Of a stretch of DNA of 64,000 nucleotides, positions 19,857-31,800 are shown piece after piece. Below the pieces are notes generated by a model. The model worked only from the letters and a program-made list of their open reading frames with translations, was not told the DNA's origin and ran no database searches. How positions within the stretch are numbered: position 1 is the stretch's first letter; every line of letters begins with the position of its first letter. The DNA is taken from NCBI GenBank assembly GCA_031213475.1, contig JARUPZ010000003.1, positions 15,990,869-16,054,868 of the forward strand, given 5' to 3'. Source of the stretch: Nereocystis luetkeana. Its lineage: Eukaryota; Sar; Phaeophyceae; Laminariales; Laminariaceae. Made by a program: the position numbers and the translations under genes.

Positions 19857-22800
19857 GTACGTAACTTGTTTTCTGGTCTTTATCGTGTGTCGTGTACTCG
19901 TAGCTGGTGCGTACAGTAGGTAATTTATTTTGACGCTGTACGATACAGCAGTAAGTATTAATAGTACAATCGTACCTGGTACGGCTTCCCAGAATTCCTA
20001 CTCCACTGCTGCTGTAGTACGAGTACAAGTACGTGTGTTCCATCGAGCGACCGTCGATGGGAGGTCGATCGAGCGAGGGCGTGACCGATGAAGGGCAGCC
20101 AAGGATTGCACTCAGAACAATTTCTGGGCGACCGTGACCGACCGCTGTACGACCGCGCTCTGTACTGACAGTCTTTGCTCACTGCCTGCATACAGCTGCA
20201 GTAGTGCCGTTGTTGTACATAGTAAACATACCCTCGTTGTAATGTGGGTACATCACTGCCGAGCTGTACACCACTGTACAGTTCTGCTGCACTACTACTG
20301 CAGTAGAGCTGCCTGCTGCAACTGTACTGACTTCCGCGACTTCTGCGTGTGCTCAACATGCATCGTTCATGTTATAGTACTACTGCTGTAGCCTAGGCAA
20401 CACTGCCATCTTGTACTTGCGCGGCAGCTGCTGCTTGCTGTTGTCCTGTGCGCACGCCGAGCAGTATTATACCGCATTAGTTGTAGAACAATCAGTTCTG
20501 CCGTTGCTCCGTTAAAACAAATATGGCTCTTGACAATCTTCAAAAATTAAAAAAAAAACAAAATAAGAAAGAAGTGATTTGTTCATGTGCACGGCTCATA
20601 CATATATATTCGTATACCACACATACATACGAATACGCCGTTGGATTTGCAGTCGGAGATCAGCAGTCGTGTGTCTTCTAAACACTAAAACAGCGCAAAT
20701 AAGCACGCTGGCGCCAGCCCAACACCGCCATCGGGCTCCGCGTGCGCACCATACTCACGATGACCAAGAGACACGGGCAGTTGGAAAGGGCAAGCGGAAG
20801 ATGAAACACCTGTAAATATACGTGCGTACGGCAGTGGACACCCGCGGGTGTTAAAAATACACGTGTGTGTGTCCTTCACATTAAACCGTTCTTTCTACCC
20901 GTCGACATCTACAGCACAACCAGTGTCCGTGCCGAATCTTCAAATCCTAGAAGGGACACAAGTTCTGTGGTCACAAAGCTACGCCACAGACAGGTATACC
21001 GCGTTGCCACGTACCAGGTATGCAGTAAGCACAGCAGCAGTGGGCAATGCAATGCCATGTCATCACATACAAGGTATGCACGACAGACACGGCATACACA
21101 TTCTATGAAATAGAGAAACGAAAGGAAACAATCAAAGAGAGAAAACAAAAACAAAGACAAATCAACAGAGAAAATAGAAAAAAGAAGGAAAAAACCTAGA
21201 AGAAACAATCTGTCGTGCCCCCCCCCCCGCAGGCGAGGTGGGCAACACTTGAAAAAAAACGGACTGGAAAAAAAAAAAAAAAAAAAAAACTGGTAAAAAA
21301 TAACAAAAACAACGCTGTGCTTTGAACAGAGCAAGACAAAGAATAGAAGAGGAAAAAATAACAAAGGGGAAAATAACTGGCAGGCCGAAGCCCAAAGCAC
21401 CCTACACGTAGGTACACGTCAATTTGGTGTCCAGGCACAAAGCCTTTACCAGGCATTATCTCTCCGACCTTGATCTAACTCAATTATACTTCGAATGATA
21501 GGACTTACTTGGAGTTGGCCCCACTACAGCAGTAATTGTTGAGGCAATTCTCTTGGTGTTCGTGCCGATCTGAACCAATTCTTCTTCTGGACCCTTTTAG
21601 GACTGCTGCAGCCAGTCCCGTTGTGGAGACCAACCTGACTGAGTAACTTGTCTCCAAAACGGGACTGCAGTCCTGAAAGGGTAGGCACTACCTGGTATGT
21701 TCTTTAACCTCGGGTGCTCACTATATATATAATAATATATATAATATATATATATATATTTATGTACTACTGGTGGTTGGTGCTGTTGTTTCTCCTAGTT
21801 TTCGCTGTCATTTTTTTTCTTTTTCACTTTCGATTTGCCTACTTTATTTTTGTTTTCTCTTTGATTGTTTCTTTTCGTTTCACTATTTCATAGATTGTGT
21901 ATGTCGTGCCTGTCGTATCTAGTATGATGACATGGCGTTGCATTGCCCACTGCAGTGCATACTGCACACGTGGCAACGTAGTATCTCTGTGGCGTAGCTT
22001 GGTGACCACAGAACTTGTATCTCTTCTATTAATAGGATTGAAGAATCGGCACGGACACTGCTGGTTGTGCTGAACGTCGACGGGTAAAAAGAACGGTTTA
22101 TTTTCATTTTGCGAATAAAGTCAAATGTCCGACCCACCTGGGGCTCGAACCCAGGAGGACTCAAACACAAGTAGAATTCGAGGTTAACCGCTTGAACCCC
22201 CGGGGCGATATTACGCAGCTTGCAAAGTTGAGTATCAACTATATAATCAGTCGAACACACAGCTGACGTATTTCATAATTAAAGAAAATCAACAGACAAC
22301 TATTTAATCAGTCGAACTCACAGCTGACGTACCGGTATTTCATAATTTAAAAAATCAACATGACCAGTTATATATCAAGAGCAGAAGAGGCCAAGAACAT
22401 GTACGATAGTGAGACTATTATCATACTGAGCCTCACCAACAAACACGTGCGTGCTCATGTACCGGTACGTCAAGATTCAAGATCTGCTGCAATTTTTACA
22501 GGGAGTATATTGAACAATTTCAAAGTACCTGGTGTATGAAACATCCTCCTCTGTCTGCAGCTGGATTTTTTGTCGGCAGCGATACATCAATAATACAATA
22601 CAGCAGTGCAGTACCAGTACAAGTTTATATGCACGTAGGAGAGCGAGCAGTTTGTTTTCTTCTTTTGGTTTTTGCTGACGGGCTTATTATCCCTTCTAGA
22701 ACCGTAGTTCTCTTTTGAGGACAAACCAGCCTAATTCTAACAATTTTGTCCCCGAAACGAGACTGCGGTCCTAAAAGGGTGAATTTAAATAGCAGCCATA

Positions 22801-25800
22801 CCTGGTACAACACTGATAGCACCGTCCCACTCCCGAGCCCTGCGGGGGAAGTGGAATGAAATGCAGTAAAAAAACACACAGCCGAACAAAAACGAAACGC
22901 AAGGATACCGTTGGAATGTAATATCACTGCGACTCCGTCTCCCCGAGTTCAGAAAAAAATAAATAATAATCTACCAGGGGTACTTCATTTGTTTTTTAAC
23001 CACCGGTATTTATTATTCAACCCCCCATGAGGCTGGACCAGAACAAACTCTAGAATGTTCGTGCCCTCAGGCAACGGTAGCCTAGACTGCACGGACCAGA
23101 ACATATTATAGAATATTCGTTCGAGTACCGCCGGGCAACGGTAGCCCAGACTGCACGGCAGGCCATGAGCGAAAACGGGCAAAAAATCCAGAGCAGTAAA
23201 CGCCACCTACCTGCCAAAATGAAAATGCGAAAAACGCCCCGGGCACACAACAGTGCTTTTTTGAGCCCAGGGACCGAGCGCTGTCCAAGCGCACCGCACC
23301 GCACCGCACCGCACCGCACCGCACCGCACCGCACCGTGTGAAAACCGAAAACCAAACATCCACACCGCACCGCACCGTACGATTCGCCCAAAAAAAACCT
23401 TGAAAAAAACAACTACATAATCCCGCGGCAATCAAAACACAGAACATCAAGGTCACCCAAACCACAACAGCAACGAAGCGTGCCCCACAAGTTAGCGCAA
23501 GCTTGCCAGCTTCTTTCTATTATAGACGTCGGGTTTGTGGAAATATGTCAAGTGCAGCTCTCGCAATCAATGGTGCGGCCTCCGACACACTGACGGAATC
23601 ACGAACGAACAGACGGACAAACATACACACTTAATTCATACCAGGTACACAATTGAACGCATCCCGCAATGAAGAGGCGTTTTCGTATTAGGGCAAAAAG
23701 CTGCCTCGTTTGCTTCACTTTCTTGGCCTGTCTTCACTACTATATTTACCGTAGAGCAGTAGACGAGACAAGGCGGTTTCGTACTTGAAGTAGGCCGTGT
23801 GCGTTAGAAGGAAAAACACAGAGGTCCCGCCGCATTCAAAGCACACAGCCGCCCCCCCTCCCCAAAACGCAGCAGCACGGTCACCGCGGCAACTCGACAC
23901 GGCGTGCGACGAAGCAAGCCCCACGCGTTGTAGCAGAAGATCGCCCGTTTCTATACTTCCCGGGTCTGTGGAAACCGGTCACGTACTCTCGCAATCGAAG
24001 ATACTAAAACACGATATAACTTACTCACCAGACAGACAAAACAAACAAGACAGACAGACAGACAGATGCACGACGTAGATAGATGAATAATAGAGTCCTG
24101 TGCGCACCTCACGACTACAGTAGCATATACTAAGTATATAGATGAGGTCAGGCGACCCGTGAGTATAGTGCGTAGATGCCGTGCCATGTGCGGTCGCGAA
24201 AGAAACAACCAAACGAAATCCTGCCACACTCAAACGCACACCATTAAAAACGCAGCAGCACGGCTACCACGGCCAACTCGAGACGGCGTAGGACGAAGCA
24301 AGTCCCACGCGTTAGCCCAACCTTGCCTGCTTGTGAAGACCATCGCGTTTTAGGGCAGTCGATCACGTACGGCTTTCGCAGTCGATGATATAGACCGCTG
24401 ACAGGCAGTACAAGGCATACAACCGACACCAAGTGATACACAATGGATGTCTGTACGCACTCCGCTATGACGAGCCTTCCCCATTATAGACCAGGAAAAT
24501 CGCGATGTTCGTCGCGTCGCCCCCTCGGCCTTGCCTCATACACGATATGAAAGCCTTTTTTGCCCCCAGGAACAAAACGGCCTCCTTATGAAGAGGGTTG
24601 TTGACCTGAAGGCAAAAATCGGTCTCGTTTCGAAGAGGCTTTTTTGCCTGGAGGCAAGCAGCTGCATCGTTGCTACAATATATTATTATAGTAGATACTC
24701 GTATGTAAATGAGGCAAGACAGCCTGGTTCATGCCTGGTCGTTTGCGTTCGGAGTAGAAACCCAAAAAACCTGGCCGCATTCGGGCACACGGCAGGAACA
24801 CCCACCAAAACGCACAGCAGCAGGGCGATCGCGGCCAACTCGATACGGTGTGTGACGACACAAGTTCTTCGCGCTTTGTAGCCATACGTAGATTGTTCTT
24901 TTCTGTAAATACCGGGTTTGTATGGCAACCGGCCACGTAGAGTTCTCGCAATCAGTGATATACGCCAGCGACAGACAATTTGCCACAACAAGTAAAAAAC
25001 GACTTCATAGAAGTTCGCCTACGCCTTAATATGATCTCACCAAGGAGTTTCGGCCTAGATTCTAGCCACGGCGTCGCGAACGAATTGAAAGAGGCTCGCT
25101 AAGGTCTTTGTGAGTACCCTAGACTTTCACCGCAACGCGCTGCGGCCCACATAGAGTTGAACCAAGCCTGCCAAACAAATATCAGGTCCGGGTTGGGGTT
25201 GGGGGTCAGGGTTAGGTTTAGGGCTAAAGTTTCCGCTGGGTTTTGATTGATCATTTGTGGGGTGTTGGTCGGCACCCGCAGATTAGTACCTTACATTTAA
25301 CTTGGAGTAGTGTGGGCTTCACTCGAAAACGCAGTGGGCCCTTTCCTAAGAGAGAATCCCATGGTACCCAGTAGAGTTTCTACGGGATCGTATGGGGTAT
25401 CCTCTAGCCAGTTCCATAGAAATTCCCATGGCAACAAATAATTTATCCCATGATAGTGCGGTTCATCCCATGGGATATCTAGCCCATGGGATCCCATTGG
25501 ATCTCATCCCTTGGGCTTACTCATGTCCTCCATGGGAAAACATAAAAGCAAAATCATGTCTGTACGAAGTACAACCATCTTTGGTGCTGTGGTGCAGTCC
25601 GCTTCTCTCTGCCTTCTCTCTGTGCCACCTGTTCACGGACCCATCGCCTGCTTCGAGACCCCCCCCCCCCCCACTCCGGTACCACTTATCCCTTGTTTTG
25701 TTTCACAGGTGGTCGGGACCCCCCCCTTTGCACAATGTGGTAGTAAACAATGCTTGCGGAGACGAGCAATGTAGCACACCGTTAGGTGTACTGAACTGAT

Positions 25801-28800
25801 AAGTTGTGGATACATTGTGGGGTGTGAGGAATACATCGCTCTATGCTTCCATAACGACGCAGCAACCCCACAAGGTCTCGCCAACCTCTCAGTTCGGTAC
25901 GTTCAATGACAAGCTATGGTACTTTGTTCAATGTCTCCACAAGAGCGTTTTTATGCCCACATTGTGCAATCGGGGGGGGGCGGGGGGGAAGCCAACCTGT
26001 GTTTCAGTGGTTTTCGCAACGGTCTCAATTCTTATCATCAACGGCAAGTTCCCGGAGATCCTTCGGTATATCGAATCACTAAGAGGTCGTTCACTCTAGG
26101 CATGGTGTCAGTTCTTTGATAGTCGGCTTGATACTGGATTCTCCACGCCAGATGTTTTAGGGAACATCGCCCGTGTGGGTTATTACTCCTCGTTTCACCG
26201 CATCACGGCCCGCACATAGTCCGTTTTACGCCCCCCGCAAAGACACGCCACCGTCTACGGATGGCCGCCTCGACGCTCTCGCATTGCGTCTTCCTGAGGG
26301 CCTGGGTGTGCAACGAGTTGTATTCGGTATGCCGCCCGCGCCTTTTTTGGGTGTGTCTATCGATCACAATTCTGCACTGTGTTGCTACGCTATCACGTAT
26401 GTAGAGTGCGAGACTTGAAATGTTACATATTTTTTCTTGCCCGGATGAGCCTTCGTAGGGCCTCATCGAAGGCCGAATACCACGTAGTATACAAGCGAGG
26501 ACAGAGAAAGACCCAATCAGACAGAATCAGAGTATAAACATACGCACGTCCGCTTTTGCAGTAAGCCATGCCAACCTCTACGCCATTCCGATTGAGTTAT
26601 TAATAGAACAATACACAATTTAGGTCGCCATCACCACGGTCCACCTTGGGGATGTTGAGCATGTTGACGAAGAGAACGGCCAAACGGCCACACGAGAAAG
26701 GAGCCCAAAAAGACGGTCGGGACTGTTACTGAACAATCGCGCGTAGCTACGGGACTACAGTGGTACGCACACTGCAGGAACGAAACACGCACGAACTACA
26801 CTAGGCTAATCGATTAGAATCCCGAAGATCCTCTCGCGACGTTGAACATTGACAATCTTACGATCCGGTACTGACGTCATCTCCCATCGCCGCCCTCACG
26901 ACCCGCCGGGATGCTCGTGAACGGGCGCGAGGCCTTCCCCGGCGCAGCCGGCGGCATCGAGCACGGTGGTGACAGCAACAAGATAAATGGCGTACTTCCA
27001 CTCTAAATAAACCCGAAGCACTCATTATGTACCTCGCTCGGGCGTCGAGAGAGGAGAAGTGTATCATATATACGCACATTTTTGTTATGCTCAGCATATA
27101 TGTTTTGCGCACCAGAATACCGGCACTGTCGTACAAGAAGAGGAGATGTTTCGAGTTCGTAATCTTGTATGCTGAGAAAAACGCGGCTTTCACCAAACTC
27201 GACGGACATCGTACACGAGCATACTACTCTGGTATTTCGAGGAGATCATACCGATACTGCAACTCCAACTGACCATCACTCTGTGCTACACTGCAGGTGT
27301 ATGGGTGGGATATATTTGGCACGGTAACGTTCAACGATGTTAATTGCTCGGGGAATGTTGCGGCGAATGACGGCGGCTGTTTTTACGGTGCGGGCAGCAA
27401 CATCTTTAACGATGGCGTATTCATGCTAGACAACGAGGCGGAGAAAGGCGGCTGCATATGTGAGTGCAACATGCATCGATTTGGGTTCCTTTGCACGGGC
27501 AGGGGCACCGCTGCTACCGTGCTTTTATTTTTTTCGGGTGCTGAGTTCGGGGGCTGCAAACGCCACGAATACTCTATACAGTACCTATGGTCGACGGGGG
27601 TAGATCTCGACGAACCCAGGCTGCTGGCAAGAGGCAAGCTGGCGCCACCGTCGTTTTCGCCAGGAATGGATACGTCCCTGATGCACGCTCGCTTGGATAT
27701 TGTAGCTCCTATGTAACGTAGGACTGGCAATACAGTGGGGAAACATTCCGAGTTGCGGGGTTTTGCCCCGAACAGCCGAGCATGGTCAAGGACACATCGC
27801 GAATCCTCTACGAACGACTTCCCCAGCCCCCGACCCCCTCTCCCACAACGTACTCAATACGTCGTCCACCTGACGGGAACTTGCTCGACATGATTGTTTT
27901 TGCAAACTGCCCCCCACTTGTGCTCCCGACGCGTGCGAAACAGTCGCGTACGAGGGTAGCAATGCTACTGTCGCCGGCGGAGAATACACGTGCGAAGCCG
28001 TCAGATTCGGCGGTTTCCTTTTTGTTGGCGGCGGTACTCGTGTCAAGATCACCTCGGGGTCGTTTCAAGAAAACGTTTCGGGTAAGAACGGCGGCGCGAT
28101 CTACTGCGATGGAGCTGATGGGTCCTCAGATATGTCAATCGAGGGAGGCTTGTTCAGGAACAACGAGGCGCAGGCGTCAGGGGGCGCGATCGCATTGTGG
28201 GGAACGGATGTGGGGGCGATGATAACCGGAGGAACATTTACTGGCAATTTCGCAACGTGAGCTTGCCAACGCATAAGATGGCAGTTCTTGCCATAGGTAT
28301 ATAGCTGCCATTTTTTCGCTTTGACCTTAGGCGCAATCACGGATTAGGGAAGAAGAATGTTTCAGGGGAGGGCTCTCGATGCACGATTGGCCTCGACGTT
28401 TGGCACAATGTGAATCTTTATGCGCCTATAGTTTGTGCTGTCGTATATTGTTACCCATGTCTGCCTCATCGGAGATTTTGTCTGGGTGAGCTGCATGCCG
28501 ATTACTGCACAATTCTCATCGCACTGATGCATGACTGCCCTGCTCTTCATTTCTCGCCACGCCTTTTCACAGATTTTTTGGCGGCTTCATTTACACGGAA
28601 GAAGGCGCCAGCATTAGTTGCAAGGGGGCCATCATCACGGGCAACTCCGCAGGCGATCAAGGCGGCGGTATCTATGCCCACCAAGCCACATGGGTGAACT
28701 CTAGCTGCAACTTAATTTCCAACGAGTCGCCCCAAGCAGCGGCCATCTACCTGACAAACGTGGAGAGCGCCACGTTCGAAAACCACTACGTCACCGACAA

Positions 28801-31800
28801 CCTCGCATCGAGCGGCAGCGTGGTCTTTGTGGCGGCGAGTTCCGTTAATGCCAGAGGCGTTAGGTTTACAGCGACCGACGATATCCAGGAGTACTCTTTC
28901 AACCGTGCAGTACAGTTAGACGGCGACAGCACTCTTGACGCGGAGGGATGCGTGTTCGATCGTTGGCTAGGCGACGCCGTTGTCTTCAGCTCGAACTCGG
29001 CTAACGGCTCGCTCGTCCTCGAAAGCTGCGACTTCAGCGGGAGCTCCGCGAGCAAGGCGGTCATATCACCCAACTCGGACGCCCACATTCGCAACGCCGT
29101 CGTCAGTAGCTTCACCTTCGAAAACGCTGTCGCCGACGCTGAGGACGACTCCCTGACGCTGGTGGACCGCGCTTTGGACTGCAGCGATTCGGATGCGTGT
29201 GGAGACGGGGAGTGTGTTGACAGCGCACTCGGAGTACTGCGCATGTGTCTCGAGGGCGGTGAATGTCTGAATGATGGCGGCGAGCTATCCCTCGATGTCA
29301 AAACACGCCCAGCTGTAGAGACCTTCAGCCCTGACGAAGTGTCGTATGAGCTTGTTGTTTCGGCGGCGCTGACCGGGACGACGAACGTTATCTGGGACTT
29401 GGATGTCGAGGCTGATGGCCTTGACCTGGACATAGTCCCGTCCAGCGGTGTTTTGTCTCCTGGGGGTAGTGTGGTTGTGTCTGTTACCGGTACCTCTATG
29501 AACCAGGACGCTGGTGGGAACCTGGCCAGTACTTTCTCCTTGACGTCGGTAGGAAGTGCTAGTTCGGGGTCTATCGTCGTCGCTAGTCAAGAGGTAGACT
29601 CCGTGTTCTACCTTTGTCAAGCATACGAGTACGCCGGGCCACCGACCGGCGACGCCGCCGCTGGGGACGGCAATTTCTCGTGCGAGCAGTGTGCCTCCAT
29701 CGGGGGCGCGGAGGGGGTGGATTGCACGAGGCCAGGCGCAACACTGACCTCGCTACCTATCAAGCCGGGATACTGGCGGTCGGACCGTGAGTCTGTGACA
29801 GTTCACGAATGCCTGCACTTCGACGCGTGCCAGGGGGCGACGACGATATTAAGTTCGGAAGATTACTGCGCGGATGGGTACAAAGGCCCATGTGAGTCGA
29901 CGCACACCTAAATAATACCGCAAGCTTGGTCGGCGTACTATTTGCCGAGGTGTTCATTCGTTTGTGTCGAATAGGTCAGTGGATATATGCTGCATACAAT
30001 ATGTTTTATTTTATTTTTCGTAGATGGCGTTGGGTTTGATGTGTATCTGGTGAATGTTGCGTTTGTGCTTCTGAATTTCCGGGCTGCTTGTTGGAACTCT
30101 CTTGGGGCTTGACCAACGCTATTTTGTCGTTATACTTCGTAGAGTGTTATGTTTATGTCTCCGCCTCCCCACAATTGGATGCTACGACAACTACAGTAGG
30201 TGTCACGCATTGCTCCTGCTCATTAATCGTTTTCAACAACCCCACGCTATCACTCACCTATCAGATTGCGCCGTGTGTTCTGATGACTACGGAAGTGGAG
30301 TCGGCAACAGCTGCCACGCCTGCGACGACACCAAAGCCCACCTGCTCATCGCGATGGCTGCGCTATTCTGCTTGATGGCGCTCCTACTGTTGTTCCTCGC
30401 AGTGGTCTTCCTCATCGGAGGGCTCGACGCCATCGACATCGTTCGCGAGACCGTGGGTCGAAAATTCTCCGTAGCGGCCAAGGCATCAAGCACCGGCCCC
30501 CCTGTATCGGAGGCCAAGTCGGAGGAACGAAAGGGGTCCGAACCAGGCAGCAGAGTGGGCTCCTTGGGTGGCGTCCCAGCTCCTGCGTTTGCTTGCACGC
30601 CAGTGCTGACACGATGTGGTGGTAGTGTTAGCGAGAGCAGTGCGGGCCCCAGAGTCTTCCCGACGACATATTCCGACACTGACGATAACGAACGGACGTT
30701 TGTCCGGGCTCTCGGCACCAGGGTCAGTTTCGGGGCTAACGTCGAGTCATCAGGTGTCCCAAGCGAATGCCCTCCTAGGGACGCGACAGTGTCTGGGCGT
30801 CGACAAGCTCGGCTGGCGGCCGTTTCTCACTTCGATGCAGGCGAGGCACAACCGAATGGCGTGCGCAGTGCACCAGCGAGCAGAAGCGAGCGGGCGAACA
30901 GTGGCGGTGGCAGGAAGGCAAGGTGCTGTGGGCTCGGTGACAAGCTTAAGCGCTGCGTGTCAAGGTTGCCACTGGACAAGCTCAAGCTCCTGGTGGTAGT
31001 GTGGCAGATTCTTGCTGTGTTCTCGAGCATCACGGGCGTCGAGTTCCCGGCTTCCTACGCAACATTCCTGTCGTGGATCAGCGTCGTGAACCTGGACATA
31101 GGGAGCATATTCTCGGCCTCATGCGTCTTTCCGTCTGTGAATTTCTACGCAAACCTGCTAGTTACGACGCTAACGCCTTTGGTGTTGGCGACAGTGCTGG
31201 TGTTAACGTACAGGACGGCGAAGAGGAGAGCGGCGATTGGGTCCGCCGGGGTGATAGCAAGGAGGGCTGCGTGGTCGAGGCATGTGGCGGCAGGTCTGCT
31301 TCTGACCTTCTTGGTGAGAGTTTGATATTAACTTCTTCTGCGGTGTCTCTGTGTAGGAAACGCCCGGCGCAATGTTGATGGAAGAGAGAAAGCCGCGGCG
31401 GCAGTAAAGCTAATCGCGCAGGGCAGGGCGCGGTTCCGCTGGGATTGATTTTGACGTTGCTGGTCGGTTATGTTCGTCCAACGTTTACCGCAAAGTAAAC
31501 AAAAGGTGGGTAGAGCGTTGATGTGAGGAGGGGAATCATGGAATTTATTACTATCCGGGATGCTGGTGAAGCGGCAGGCCGAAGAATGTCGGTACACGAG
31601 AGGGAAATCGTCTCAGCTGGCTTGGGTCAGCCCTCCTTGGCGTTCATTTCCTCGGAACCTCCACATTGGCTTGCTTGGCCACCCTATAGGTTCCATTCGC
31701 CCCGTTTTCAGCGACACCACGTGCAGGAGAGCAGACGGCAGCGACTAAAACTTCGGATAGTGAAACCCAATGATTTGTTTTGAAGTGTCAATGTTCGTAT

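Larger units (their letters stand above)
19857..27296 (+). other. Gene A intron 1 (7.4 kb, repeat-rich)
   Basis: Donor GTACGT, acceptor CTGCAG. It carries the repeats listed separately and no further exon that I can support. The equivalent intron of gene B is 2.8 kb. About 26,400-27,296 and 19,860-20,870 hold no recognised element. Confidence 0.75.

Noticed and set aside
22127-22209. Functional tRNA gene (also 55,467-55,546)
   Set aside because: D- and T-arms are good but the acceptor stem pairs poorly, the anticodon loop is irregular, and a shared 3' extension shows a SINE-type copy.
23207-23465. Repetitive 'RCGAV' peptide frames on the minus strand
   Set aside because: A direct translation of the GCACC microsatellite.
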